Part shown: piece by piece, positions 18,936-26,887 of the stretch | How positions within the stretch are numbered: position 1 is the first letter of the stretch | How the letters are laid out: every line of letters starts with the position of its first letter | Translations under genes and position numbers: made by a program | Source: Verrucomicrobiota bacterium | GTDB taxonomy: Bacteria; Verrucomicrobiota; Verrucomicrobiia; Opitutales; Opitutaceae | Assembly: GCA_963205455.1 (NCBI GenBank) | Contig: CAUJJL010000049.1 | Location: 1-32,591 of the forward strand | Direction: 5' to 3' | DNA length: 32,591 bases | The notes under the pieces: generated by a model | Told to the model about the DNA's origin: nothing | Database searches by the model: none | What the model saw: the letters and a program-made list of their open reading frames with translations, nothing else

Positions 18936-19044
18936 GTGTTCGGAAGTGGGAGCTTTCCGATAAAGACACCGTATCGCCCGGAGCCGCAAGCGGAGTATCT
19001 CCGGACTTGCTGAAATCAGGCCAATCGAAGACAGGTTGTTGGCC

Positions 19045-19497
19045 ATGCCGAAGATTTTGTACATTGACATGGATAACGTCCTTGTGGATTTCGCGTCGGC
19101 ATTTCCAAAGGTCGATCCCGCACTTCTTGCCCAGTATGCCGGTCGCCTTGATGATATCCCCGGTATCTTTTCACACATGCAGCCGGTTGCACACGCCGTG
19201 GAGGCGTTTGAGACGCTGGCCGACCTGTTTGACACCTACCTCCTATCCACAGCGCCATGGGAGAATCCGTCCGCCTGGAGTGACAAACTGCTGTGGGTGA
19301 AGCAACACCTTGGCCGCCGCGCGTACAAGCGACTGATACTCACCCATCACAAGAACCTGAACAAGGGGAACTTTCTCGTGGATGATCGCACCCGGAACGG
19401 CGCGGATCAGTTCGAGGGGGAGCACATCCTTTTTGGATCGCCGCGATTTCCAGACTGGCCGCGCGTAACGGCCTACCTGCGGCAGCATGCGGGATGA
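19045..19497 (+). CDS. 5'(3')-deoxyribonucleotidase-like HAD phosphatase (NT5C family)
   Basis: This 150-residue protein begins MPKILYIDMDNVLVDFASAF, which contains the HAD nucleophile motif DMDNVLVDF. The later motifs are LLSTAPWENPSAWSDK (Ser/Thr motif), RLILTHHKNLNKGNFLVDD (Lys and the Asp pair) and NGADQFEGEHILFGS, the order seen in NT5C deoxyribonucleotidases. It would dephosphorylate deoxyribonucleoside monophosphates in the cytoplasm, although the family also has members of unknown substrate. ATG 19045 is preferred to TTG 19036. It is divergent from the acyltransferase operon across about 110 bases. Confidence 0.85.
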   Translation: MPKILYIDMDNVLVDFASAFPKVDPALLAQYAGRLDDIPGIFSHMQPVAHAVEAFETLADLFDTYLLSTAPWENPSAWSDKLLWVKQHLGRRAYKRLILTHHKNLNKGNFLVDDRTRNGADQFEGEHILFGSPRFPDWPRVTAYLRQHAG

Positions 19498-19563
19498 GAC
19501 TCTCATGACAATGTTTGTTGGACCTCCGATCGGATTCACATTCTTCTGGCGCATCCGGGGCGG

Positions 19564-20277
19564 GTGAGCCTTGCTGTCGGAATGCCTCAAGTGGTGGAGC
19601 CCCCCAAAGCTGCCGACATCGGCATGCTTCCGGGACTTGTCTGGAGACGCCTGTTCAGACTGTGGTCGTACAAGGTTGTCGGTGCGACCGTAGGATTCAC
19701 GCTCTTCTTTGCCCTCTACTTCCACGTGCTGCGCAATCCCGTGTTTGCAGTGACGGTCATGCCGCTGACGCCCATTGATCATTGGATCGTTTTCAATCCC
19801 TGGTGGATGCTGCCGTATGTGTCGCTTTGGGTTTACGTGACGCTTCCGCCTTTTCTTCTCATCAAGGGGCATGAGCTGGCGCTGTATGGAGCAGGTGCCG
19901 CGGCCTTGAGCGCAGTCGGGCTGGCCTTCTTTTTTTTCTGGCCGACGATCGTGCCTGCGATGGATCTTGGGAACGGCTGGTCCGGGCCCATGAAGATCCT
20001 CAAGACTGTGGATGCCTCGGGAAATGCCTGTCCGTCCTTACACGTCGCCTTCGCGTGCTTCACCGCATACTGGTTTGAAACCATGATGAAACGTGCGGAG
20101 GCGTCGTTTTCGATGCGGTGCCTGAATATCATTTGGGCCTTTTTGATCGTGGTCTCCACGATCGGCACGAAACAACATGTGGTCTGGGATGCGGTGGGTG
20201 GAACTGCCCTCGGGCTGGCAGCTGCGGTGATGCATCGGGCGGCATGGCGCAGGATCGCGCCGCCTGGACCTTCGTGA
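19564..20277 (+). CDS. PAP2-superfamily membrane phosphatase
   Basis: This integral membrane protein of about 237 residues has several helices (about 38-57, 79-100, 107-125, 185-200, 210-225). The PAP2 catalytic signature is visible as GNACPSLHVAFA (SxH) and TIGTKQHVVWDAVGG (the second His and Asp). The first PAP2 motif is weak: KILKTVD lies ahead of it, but the full KxxxxxxRP is not obvious. PAP2 proteins remove phosphate from lipid phosphates such as phosphatidate or undecaprenyl pyrophosphate on the outer face of the inner membrane. GTG 19564 or ATG 19582 may start it. It sits between the nucleotidase and the deacetylase with gaps of about 65 bases. Confidence 0.85.
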   Translation: MSLAVGMPQVVEPPKAADIGMLPGLVWRRLFRLWSYKVVGATVGFTLFFALYFHVLRNPVFAVTVMPLTPIDHWIVFNPWWMLPYVSLWVYVTLPPFLLIKGHELALYGAGAAALSAVGLAFFFFWPTIVPAMDLGNGWSGPMKILKTVDASGNACPSLHVAFACFTAYWFETMMKRAEASFSMRCLNIIWAFLIVVSTIGTKQHVVWDAVGGTALGLAAAVMHRAAWRRIAPPGPS

Positions 20278-20354
20278 TTGCCTCAAGCTGAGAAACGATC
20301 TCCCGAGTTTTCCCGATTGCGAACCAAGCGGGTCCGGCTGTGGATGATCGGCGG

Positions 20355-21140
20355 ATGTCCCGTTGGCTTCTTTTTTCCTTTGCAGTTGGAAAGGGCGCTG
20401 CCGCCTGGTGCTGGCTGGTCACCGGTGCACCTGGCCTGGCGTGGATCTTTTTTTTTGGCGCCGATTTGCTGGTGCTCTATCATGTCTTTGTTCCCGGCGC
20501 GCAGGGATTGCTGCGCGTGGTCACCCGATTCCAGACGCAGGAGCGCGAAGTCTGGCTGACAATTGACGACGGGCCGGATCTTCATGACACGCCCCGCATT
20601 CTCGCTGCTCTCGCCCAGCATGAGGCATACGCAACGTTTTTTCTGATCGGTGAGAAGGCTTCGCGTCATCCGGAACTGGTGCATGCGATTACGGAAGCCG
20701 GCCATGAAATCGGGCATCACACGAACACCCATCCGGTCGGAAGTTTCTGGTGCGCGGGCCCGCGCAGACTGGCGCGCGAGTTCGATATGGCCATGGCTGC
20801 CTACTCGTCGGCGATGGGTAAAGGGACGGTGCGTTGTTTCCGTGCGCCTGTGGGCATCAAGAATCTTTGGCTGGGTCGTGCGCTACGGCTCCGTCGGCTC
20901 ACGTGCGTTCATTGGAGCGTGCGCAGTTGGGATTCGACTGCGCGAAGCCCGGACGACGTGGCTGATCGCGTGATGTCGCGTGTGGGGCCGGGCACAATCA
21001 TTCTCTGTCACGAAGGCGGGCGCCTGCATCCAGCGGTGCGCGTTCATGCCGTGACGGAAATCTTGAAGCGACTCCATGAGCAAGGGTATCGCTGCGTGTT
21101 GCCCTCAGCAGAGCAGATGAGACCATCGATCCGATCCTGA
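20355..21140 (+). CDS. NodB-domain polysaccharide deacetylase family protein
   Basis: This protein has about 261 residues. One or two N-terminal hydrophobic segments (WLLFSFAVGKGAAAWCWL and LAWIFFFGADLLVLYHVF) anchor it in the membrane. The NodB domain follows, with motif 1 VWLTIDDGPD (catalytic Asp and metal Asp), motif 2 GHEIGHHTNTH (metal His pair), motif 3 FRAPVG, motif 4 around HWSVRSWDS and motif 5 IILCHEG. Such enzymes remove N-acetyl or other acyl groups from sugars; the substrate is unknown. Start choice between GTG 20340 and ATG 20355 is uncertain. It ends the plus-strand envelope trio and is convergent with the thioredoxin-fold gene. Confidence 0.88.
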   Translation: MSRWLLFSFAVGKGAAAWCWLVTGAPGLAWIFFFGADLLVLYHVFVPGAQGLLRVVTRFQTQEREVWLTIDDGPDLHDTPRILAALAQHEAYATFFLIGEKASRHPELVHAITEAGHEIGHHTNTHPVGSFWCAGPRRLAREFDMAMAAYSSAMGKGTVRCFRAPVGIKNLWLGRALRLRRLTCVHWSVRSWDSTARSPDDVADRVMSRVGPGTIILCHEGGRLHPAVRVHAVTEILKRLHEQGYRCVLPSAEQMRPSIRS

Positions 21141-21143
21141 CTG

Positions 21144-21161
21144 TCGGAGGCATGGCTCCGA
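21144..21161. terminator. Possible bidirectional hairpin between convergent genes
   Basis: TCGGAG (21144-21149) and CTCCGA (21156-21161) form a perfect 6-base-pair stem with a 6-base loop, four bases after the deacetylase stop. No T-run follows on either strand, so intrinsic termination is only a possibility. Confidence 0.35.
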
Positions 21162-21193
21162 AGATGAGGCGGCGGGAGACCGTCGCAGAGTTT

Positions 21194-22444
21194 TCAGCGC
21201 ACCGACGCCATTCCAGGCGCCTTGGCGGGCGTGGGCGGCTGGTAGTACGGAGTCATGATGTCGAGAATTGCGGACAGCGCCGTCTTCAATTCGATCGGGC
21301 CGTTCTGTCGCCAGACAATCTTGCCGCCTGGCGCGATGAGGACCGTGTGCGGAATAGGGCCGGGCCATTCGGGATCCAGCGCCGCAACCAGGTCGTCCTG
21401 GTTTGCGCCTGAATAGCGGTAGTTATTGGTCACGCGGCCTTCACTCTTCAAGGATTTAGCGGTGCGTGGCGACGTACCGGCGCCCTGTTTCTCAAGAAAC
21501 GCCTTTGCGCGACCAGCGGCCTTTTCGTCGTCGAGGCTGATGGTGATCATCTCGAATTCGCGCAGGCCCATGCGGCGCGTGAGCGAAATCAGATCGGGAA
21601 ATTCGTCGACGCAGGGTGCGCACCACGTTGCCCAGACATTTACGAGCCGATAATTCGAGGTCGGATTGGCGCGCAGGGCGCGGATGCCGCCCGCATCAAT
21701 GTCGGCAATCTCGACGGGGAGCGTTTTCCAGCTCTGTTCATGTGCGGCATGCGCGGGTTTGCGTTCGCGCCATTTGGTGGAGCATCCGTGGGGTTTCGTG
21801 ACTGCAACCGGCACCTCTTTTCCTTCAAGGAGAGCGACGACTGCGTTGCGGGCATCCGGGGATTTGACCGTTTCCTCCTGCGAGAATCGGGAATCATCGA
21901 AGCGACCCTGGTAGCGCAGCTTTCGATCCTTGTCGAAAATGAAGACATGCGGGGTTGCCAGGCAGCCGTAGGCGCGGGCGGTGAGTTGTTTGTCGCCATC
22001 GTACAGGTAGGGAAAGTCCCAGCCGTTTTTTGCGGCGTAGGGTTTCATCTCCTCGAAGGAATCGCCGAATTCTCCGTAGCCGAGTTCGTCGAGGCTCAGC
22101 CCATCCGGGTGGTTGGGGTTGATTGCCACGAGGGCAAAACCTTTGTTGCGGAAATCATTCCAGAGTTTCATCAGCCGCTGCTCGATTCCGTGAGATGTCG
22201 GACAGTGGTTCGAGGTGAAGAGCACCATGAGCACATCGGCCTTCGCAAAATCTTTCAGCGAATGGTTGCGGCCATCGATGCCCGGCAGGGTGAAATCAGG
22301 AGCGGGCGACCCGATGGCCAGCTTGGCCAATTCCGGAGGCATCCAGTTGCGGGTGACGGACTGGGGCGCGGGAGCGGCCGCGATGGCGACGCCGGGTGCG
22401 AGCAGGGCAAACACTGTGGACAGGAGAAGTCGGGGGAACGTCAT
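21194..22444 (-). CDS. Exported protein with two thioredoxin folds (peroxiredoxin-like plus TlpA-like)
   Basis: From ATG 22444 (MTFPRLLLSTVFALLAPGVA) the protein has 416 residues with a signal peptide cleaved near AIAAA. The first domain (about 40-180) is AhpC/TSA-like: IGSPAPDFTLPGIDGRNHSL, then SNHCPTSHG with a single cysteine, and TPHVFIFDKDRKLRYQGRFD. The second (about 240-400) is TlpA-like with WATWCAPCVDEFPDL, a normal CxxC redox pair. Similar redox-fold fusions in Verrucomicrobiota and Planctomycetota are periplasmic; the partner is unknown. It is divergent from a two-haem cytochrome c, which suggests a shared periplasmic redox job. The frame is open to 22513, but the signal peptide fixes the start. 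Confidence 0.87.
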   Translation of the reverse strand: MTFPRLLLSTVFALLAPGVAIAAAPAPQSVTRNWMPPELAKLAIGSPAPDFTLPGIDGRNHSLKDFAKADVLMVLFTSNHCPTSHGIEQRLMKLWNDFRNKGFALVAINPNHPDGLSLDELGYGEFGDSFEEMKPYAAKNGWDFPYLYDGDKQLTARAYGCLATPHVFIFDKDRKLRYQGRFDDSRFSQEETVKSPDARNAVVALLEGKEVPVAVTKPHGCSTKWRERKPAHAAHEQSWKTLPVEIADIDAGGIRALRANPTSNYRLVNVWATWCAPCVDEFPDLISLTRRMGLREFEMITISLDDEKAAGRAKAFLEKQGAGTSPRTAKSLKSEGRVTNNYRYSGANQDDLVAALDPEWPGPIPHTVLIAPGGKIVWRQNGPIELKTALSAILDIMTPYYQPPTPAKAPGMASVR

Positions 22445-22658
22445 GACATTCGAAATGTGGAGAAACAGAGGTCGGGGTCGTAACCACGATGAGAATACAC
22501 GATCATTGCGCAAGTGCCGGAAGCATGATCAAGGGCTTGAGATAAGGGTGTTTTCCGGAAGCGGCAGGTGTCCGACGAGGATTGCAACCAGAAATGTCGG
22601 CATATCGTCGCATGGCCTCAGGCAAAATAAATCGTTGCAAGGTAACAGTATAGTCCAC

Positions 22659-22670
22659 AGCGTGCACGCT
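22659..22670. promoter_or_regulatory. Perfect 12-base palindrome in a divergent promoter region
   Basis: AGCGTGCACGCT is a perfect palindrome in the 270-base gap between the thioredoxin-fold gene (start 22444) and the cytochrome c gene (start 22715). It lies 45 bases upstream of the cytochrome start and may be an operator. The rest of the gap shows no gene; no clear ribosome binding site precedes ATG 22715. Confidence 0.4.
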
Positions 22671-22714
22671 TTTCAAGCGCTGGAACGGGCGCTCAAGTTA
22701 TCTCCACATTTTTT

Positions 22715-23632
22715 ATGAAGCTTCGAAATACGACTTCCGGGAAGATTCTCCGGAAGATCATTCTGGCAATCGTCGCGCTGGTGGTTCTGGCCGGTTTGGC
22801 CGTGCTGGTTGCCTTCAGCGTCACCCATACGCGTCTCACGCGCACCTACTCGCTTCAGGTTCCCACGGTGGTTGTTAAGAGCGATGCGGCGAGCGTTGAG
22901 CGGGGTCGGCATCTGGCCACAATCTCTGGCTGCATGGATTGCCACGGCAAGGATTTCGCGGGTACGGTGGTCATCAATGATGCCGTGGTTGGACACCTCT
23001 CCGGACCTAACCTGACCCGTGGCAAGGGCGGTCTACCCACTGACTATAGTGATCTGGACTACGTACGTGCAATCCGTCATGGCATCGCACGCAATGGGCG
23101 GCCCCTTCTGCTTATGCCGTCGTTCGATTATACGGGATTGAGTGATGAGGACTTGGGCGCCTTGATTGCCTTTCTGAAGTCGGTTCCGGCAGTTGATCGG
23201 CCTAGCGGCGTTGTTGAACCGGGTCCGCTGATGAAGGTGCTGATTGCGGTTGGGGAAATGAAGATCGACGCAGCGCGGATCGATCATGGCGCGAAACGCC
23301 CTGTGAGTGTCGCTGCGGAGCCCACGGCTGAGTATGGCCGGTATCTGAGCGCGAGCTGCAGTGGTTGCCATGGTACCAATTTCGCCGGAGGCAAGATTCC
23401 GGGCGCGCCGCCCGACTGGCCGCTCGCCCCGAACCTTACACCCGCGACGGGTGCGTTCATGTCACAGGCATCTGCGGCGGATTTCATGCATGTCCTGCGG
23501 ACGCGGACACTTCCGGACGGACGACAATTGAGTCCAGTAATGCCTGTCGGGTTTGGACAGATGACCGATCTCGAACTGACAGCACTCTACAACTACCTGA
23601 AGACCGTGCCCGCCGTGGCGGTCAAGAAATAG
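22715..23632 (+). CDS. Membrane-anchored two-haem cytochrome c
   Basis: This 305-residue protein has a basic N-terminus and one membrane helix (about residues 13-34), then two cytochrome c domains. Haem site one is CMDCH (Cys73-His77) and site two is CSGCH (Cys215-His219). The repeats share GRHLATISGC.. /GRYLSASCSGC.., a GPNLT/APNLT motif and a Met-containing segment (LLLMPSFDYTGLSDEDLGAL, LSPVMPVGFGQMTDLELTAL). It is like the cytochrome subunits of alcohol/gluconate dehydrogenases and related periplasmic electron carriers that feed an oxidase. No dehydrogenase gene is next to it. The cbb3 oxidase of this genome is a possible electron acceptor. Confidence 0.92.
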   Translation: MKLRNTTSGKILRKIILAIVALVVLAGLAVLVAFSVTHTRLTRTYSLQVPTVVVKSDAASVERGRHLATISGCMDCHGKDFAGTVVINDAVVGHLSGPNLTRGKGGLPTDYSDLDYVRAIRHGIARNGRPLLLMPSFDYTGLSDEDLGALIAFLKSVPAVDRPSGVVEPGPLMKVLIAVGEMKIDAARIDHGAKRPVSVAAEPTAEYGRYLSASCSGCHGTNFAGGKIPGAPPDWPLAPNLTPATGAFMSQASAADFMHVLRTRTLPDGRQLSPVMPVGFGQMTDLELTALYNYLKTVPAVAVKK

Positions 23633-23960
23633 AGAGAGGGAAAACGAAGGGTGCGCGATAGTTGAATCGTTGATCCGGAAGGTCGGAGTTGCTGATAGAG
23701 AGGTCGGCGATTTGAGATCAGCAGTCAATGCCTCGAAAGGGGAAGGGCAGGCATCCTCATGCCCGGATTGAGCATCAAAGAGTAGCGGAAGCTTCCAGCT
23801 TCCAATTTCAAATGGTGAAGATTTGAAGAATTTGTGCCACGATCTGAGAGTTCTGATACCCCAGAATGAATGGTCCCGATGATGCGTGCCTGTCGCGGCT
23901 TCTGACCGCCTCAGATGAGGTGAGTGTCTTGACTGCCTGGACGTTCAGCGCATGAGAGCG
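23633..23960. other. 328-base intergenic region without a gene
   Basis: No convincing coding sequence is seen between the cytochrome c and lipoyl-ligase-family stops. The stretch holds the second heptamer repeat array (23680-23728), a weak hairpin GGCAT-cctc-ATGCC (23750-23763) and a small direct repeat, AGCTTCCA twice, near 23790-23802. A 29-codon open frame from ATG 23866 has no supporting features. Confidence 0.6.
23680..23728. repeat. Degenerate 7-base tandem repeat, seven units
   Basis: Seven heptamers lie in register from 23680 to 23728. AGGTCGG occurs at 23680 and again at 23701, and AGATCAG at 23715; the others are diverged. The same words build the array at 13531-13572, ten kilobases away, so this is a dispersed repeat family in intergenic DNA. 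Confidence 0.6.
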
Positions 23961-24755
23961 TCAGCGTTGTTCGGTCCACTCAGTTGAGGCGTAGGTTTCA
24001 GTCAGGCGCTCAAGTTCGTCCTCGTTGAAATCCGGCCAGGGGGTGGATTGTGGAGAGGCTCCGAGTGCGTCTCCCAGGAGTTCGGAGAATCGAGCGAGAA
24101 AGGCTTCCCAGTCCGTCACCGCGGGGGCGGAGGGGCGCCAGATGGAACCCTGCAGGATGAGTCCGTGCTTGTTACGCTTTTGGGCTGCGCCCGCGATTTT
24201 CACTCCTGTGCCGGGAACGATCACATCGTGGCACTCGGCCTTGACGAAACAGACTCCAGTCGGTCCCGCCTCCTGGCTGGCGGGTGGGCCTTCGCAGGGT
24301 TTTTTGGTCTCTGCCGGCTGGCCTAGGTCCCTCAACGCCTGCGCGAGCCTCTCGTGCACAATCCGGTAGGCCTCGATGGCGCGGGCGTTTTCCAGGGGGT
24401 GACCCCTGGGGATCACGAGAGCGTAGGTCCAATCTTCCCGGTGATCCACCAGACCTCCACCGGTGAAGCGGCGACACAGCTCCAAGGGATCGTCAGTCGC
24501 GACGAGCTGACTGCGAATGAAGGCGATCTTCTGGCTGTAGCCAAAAGTCATCGCCGGTCGGTGCCATCCATAGTGCCGGAATCGCGGGTGCGACGCCTGC
24601 GGGTAGCGCTGCAGCAATAAGAAGTCACGCGCCATGTTCTCAGCGGCGCCTCCGTGGCGCGTCGGCAGGAGATGAAGGGATTGCGGCACGACGTCACGAG
24701 ACGGGCAACGGGCGACCGGGGCAAAGCGTTTTTTTTCGGCTCGCGACCCCGCCAT
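23961..24755 (-). CDS. Lipoate-protein ligase/octanoyltransferase-family protein
   Basis: This 264-residue protein is of the BPL/LplA/LipB fold. Landmarks are HLLPTRHGGAAENMARDFLL at the domain start, RRFTGGGLVDHREDWTYALV (the RRxTGGG lipoyl-AMP loop) and VKIAGAAQKRNKHGLILQGS, with the conserved Lys of KIxGxAQ. Such enzymes attach lipoate or octanoate to lipoyl domains, or biotin in relatives. Family members are found in bacteria without LipB. ATG 24755 is three bases from the ATG of the divergent aminotransferase at 24759. An internal insertion (KKPCEGPPASQEAGPTG) between the halves is variable in the family. Confidence 0.85.
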   Translation of the reverse strand: MAGSRAEKKRFAPVARCPSRDVVPQSLHLLPTRHGGAAENMARDFLLLQRYPQASHPRFRHYGWHRPAMTFGYSQKIAFIRSQLVATDDPLELCRRFTGGGLVDHREDWTYALVIPRGHPLENARAIEAYRIVHERLAQALRDLGQPAETKKPCEGPPASQEAGPTGVCFVKAECHDVIVPGTGVKIAGAAQKRNKHGLILQGSIWRPSAPAVTDWEAFLARFSELLGDALGASPQSTPWPDFNEDELERLTETYASTEWTEQR

Positions 24756-24776
24756 GAAATGAGAAGTTCGCCCGGC

Positions 24777-25931
24777 ATGCCTTCAACCTCACGACGGACT
24801 GCGGTCTTTACGGAATCACTCATTCGAGAAATGACACGGGTTGCGCAACAGCACGGTGCCATCAACCTTTCGCAAGGGTTTCCCGACGCGGATCCGCCAG
24901 CCAGCCTGGTGCAGGCCGCGAAGGACGCCATGGATGCCGGGCGGCACCAGTATGCAATCACGTGGGGATCGCCAGAATTGCGCACCGCGCTCGCCGACAA
25001 GTTGAACCGCTTCACCGGCATGGACGTGGATGCGCAGCGCGAACTTGTTGTGACCTGCGGCGCGACTGAGGCGATGATGGTAGCGATGATGACGGTATGC
25101 GACCCGGGGGACCGCGTGGGGCTGTTCTCGCCGTTCTATGAGAACTACAACGCGGACGCGATTCTGACCGGCGCGCAACCGGTGCATGTGCCGCTGCATC
25201 CTCCGCACTATCGGTTTGATCCCGAGGAATTGCGCGCCGCGTTTGCCGGGGGACTCAAGGCATTCATCCTGTGCAATCCGTCGAATCCCACCGGCCGGGT
25301 GTTTACCCGCGAGGAACTGCTTCGTATTGCGTCGCTGGCGGAGGAGTTCGACACGTTTGTCATTACAGACGAGGTCTATGAACACATCGTCTTCGACGGC
25401 AGGAACCACATCACCTTCGCCACGCTTCCGGGCATGGCAAAACGGACGCTCACGTGTTCGTCGCTCTCGAAAACCTTTTCCATCACCGGCTGGCGCCTGG
25501 GGTACGTGCATGCACCTGCGCCGGTCGTGGCCCAGGCTCGCAAGGTCCATGATTTCCTGACCGTGGGTGCGGCGGCGCCCCTGCAACACGCGGTGGTCAC
25601 CGCCCTTGGGTATCCGAAAAGCTACTACGAGGGTCTTGCGGCGGAGTATGCGAACCAGAGGGACATTCTCTGCTCATGGCTGGACCGGGCGGGATTGAGT
25701 CACACGCGTCCCGAGGGCGCCTATTTCGTGATGGTCGACATTTCCGCGTGGGGATTCGCGAGCGACGTGGAATTCGCGCATTGGATGACGCGCGACGTAG
25801 GTGTGGCGCCTGTGCCGGGCTCAAGCTTCTTTCCGTATCCGGAGAATCGATACATCCGCCTCAACTTCGCCAAGAAACCCGCGACACTCCACTCCGCCGG
25901 CGAACGGCTGCTGAAGCTGAAGCGGGGTTGA
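24777..25931 (+). CDS. PLP-dependent class I/II aminotransferase
   Basis: This fold-type I aminotransferase of about 384 residues starts MPSTSRRTAVFTESLIREM. Landmarks are INLSQGFPDADPP, YAITWGSPELRTALADK, VTCGATEAMMVAMM (cofactor phosphate site), LCNPSNPTGRVF (Asn contact), ITDEVYEHIVFDG (Asp and Tyr) and SSLSKTFSITGWRLGYV with the PLP Lys. The C-terminal Arg for the substrate carboxylate is in NRYIRLNFAK. It is closest in style to methionine/kynurenine aminotransferases of the YbdL type, but substrate cannot be read. ATG 24759 is an alternative start; the frame is open to 24654, overlapping the divergent ligase gene. Confidence 0.92.
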   Translation: MPSTSRRTAVFTESLIREMTRVAQQHGAINLSQGFPDADPPASLVQAAKDAMDAGRHQYAITWGSPELRTALADKLNRFTGMDVDAQRELVVTCGATEAMMVAMMTVCDPGDRVGLFSPFYENYNADAILTGAQPVHVPLHPPHYRFDPEELRAAFAGGLKAFILCNPSNPTGRVFTREELLRIASLAEEFDTFVITDEVYEHIVFDGRNHITFATLPGMAKRTLTCSSLSKTFSITGWRLGYVHAPAPVVAQARKVHDFLTVGAAAPLQHAVVTALGYPKSYYEGLAAEYANQRDILCSWLDRAGLSHTRPEGAYFVMVDISAWGFASDVEFAHWMTRDVGVAPVPGSSFFPYPENRYIRLNFAKKPATLHSAGERLLKLKRG

Positions 25932-25961
25932 CATGGTTATTTGACATGTCGACTTTGAGGT

Positions 25962-26207
25962 TTGAAGGAGAGCACCCTCACAGAACGCGGGCAGGTGACC
26001 CTTCCTGCGGAGTTGCGGCGAAAGCTTCGATTGCGACCAGGCCAGAAGCTTCAGTTTGAAGTGGTGTGGGACAATGAGTTTCGGGTATTTGCACCGAAGG
26101 GAAAGGTAGCTGGACCCATGGCTGTACTCGGTTTTGCCCGACGAATACGCCCCGTCGCGCGCCGTACGAAGGATTGGATGAAGGAATTGCGCGAAGGGGA
26201 AGCCTGA
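25962..26207 (+). CDS. AbrB/VapB-type antitoxin
   Basis: This 81-residue protein has a swapped-hairpin AbrB/SpoVT DNA-binding domain: STLTERGQVTLPAELRRKLR then LRPGQKLQFEVVWDNEFRVF. The tail (RRTKDWMKELREGEA) is the part that would wrap a toxin. It would bind its own promoter and neutralise a PIN-domain RNase. TTG 25962 is the likely start; no ATG is in frame upstream. One base separates its stop from the start of a broken PIN toxin gene. Confidence 0.8.
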   Translation: MKESTLTERGQVTLPAELRRKLRLRPGQKLQFEVVWDNEFRVFAPKGKVAGPMAVLGFARRIRPVARRTKDWMKELREGEA

Positions 26208-26208
26208 A

Positions 26209-26388
26209 GTGTGGCTTGTGGATACCTGTGTCGTGCTCGATATCTTCAAGCACGATCCGTCGTTTGGCCTGTGTTCAGCGAGCCAGGTTGAGCAGCTATC
26301 AAATCACAGACTCTACCTTGCTCATGCCACCACCGTGGTGCTCTTGACTACGCCTTCGGCGCGGGTGCTGCTGCCTGCCTGGGCTTGA
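26209..26388 (+). pseudogene. Truncated VapC-like PIN-domain toxin remnant
   Basis: GTG 26209 opens a 59-codon frame beginning MWLVDTCVVLDIFKHDPSFG, the N-terminal strand of a PIN RNase with its first catalytic Asp (VDTC) and the usual FG turn. Resemblance continues to about ASQVEQLSNHRLYLA and then stops; the other acidic catalytic residues and the rest of the roughly 130-residue domain are missing. The frame then runs 41 bases into the 3' end of the convergent sixA gene. The toxin is therefore decayed by a deletion, while the antitoxin upstream stays intact. Confidence 0.7.
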
Positions 26389-26872
26389 GCAGTTGAGCAG
26401 GAAGAAACCAGCGCACGGTCCAGCGGGGGAGGCCTGAGCGCTTGTGGCGCGACTCGGTTTTTTCGAGGGCCAGCACGGAGCTCTTCTTGAAATCGACAAA
26501 CGCGGGTTTTGATCTGCCTCGAACGAGCAGGGTCGCGAGTCGTGTCAGGTGGGGATTGTGTCCGACGAGCGCGATCTCCGAGCGGGGAGGAAGGGCATTG
26601 ATGCGCTCGAGGAGAATCTTGGGATCATCGTCGCCTAGCAGGCCGGGGATCTCCACCCGGACGGCGTCGGGATTCAGTCCCGCGGTGAGCCGATCGGCCG
26701 TTTCGCGCGATCGCGGAAGCGGACTGTGCCAGACTTGATCGGGAGTAAGCAGGTGGTTGTCGGTAAAGAAGCGGACGAGCAGTGCGCATTCGTGTACACC
26801 GGCCAGGCTCAGGGGCCTGAGCGGATCCTCTGCTGCCGGGGCGGCATGGGCGTGGCGGATGAGGTAGATCAT
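26348..26872 (-). CDS. sixA: SixA-type phosphohistidine phosphatase
   Basis: This 174-residue histidine phosphatase has the catalytic MIYLIRHAHAAPA (RHxH) at the N-terminus, an Arg in SPLPRSRETADRL and the second His in ALVGHNPHLTRLA. Size and motifs match SixA, which removes phosphate from histidine phosphotransfer domains in E. coli and from other phosphohistidine proteins. It lies 15 bases after the hybrid kinase gene on the same strand, so the kinase is a natural candidate partner. The C-terminal tail is rich in Pro and Ala. Confidence 0.9.
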   Translation of the reverse strand: MIYLIRHAHAAPAAEDPLRPLSLAGVHECALLVRFFTDNHLLTPDQVWHSPLPRSRETADRLTAGLNPDAVRVEIPGLLGDDDPKILLERINALPPRSEIALVGHNPHLTRLATLLVRGRSKPAFVDFKKSSVLALEKTESRHKRSGLPRWTVRWFLPAQLLKPRQAAAPAPKA

Positions 26873-26887
26873 GCGGGGGCCGGATTG

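Noticed and set aside
18936..19235. 100-codon N-terminal extension of the acyltransferase
   Set aside because: It is antisense to the nucleotidase-like gene and shows no acyltransferase similarity.
23866..23955. A 29-codon frame from ATG 23866 in the intergenic region
   Set aside because: No ribosome binding site, no motif and too short to support from sequence alone.
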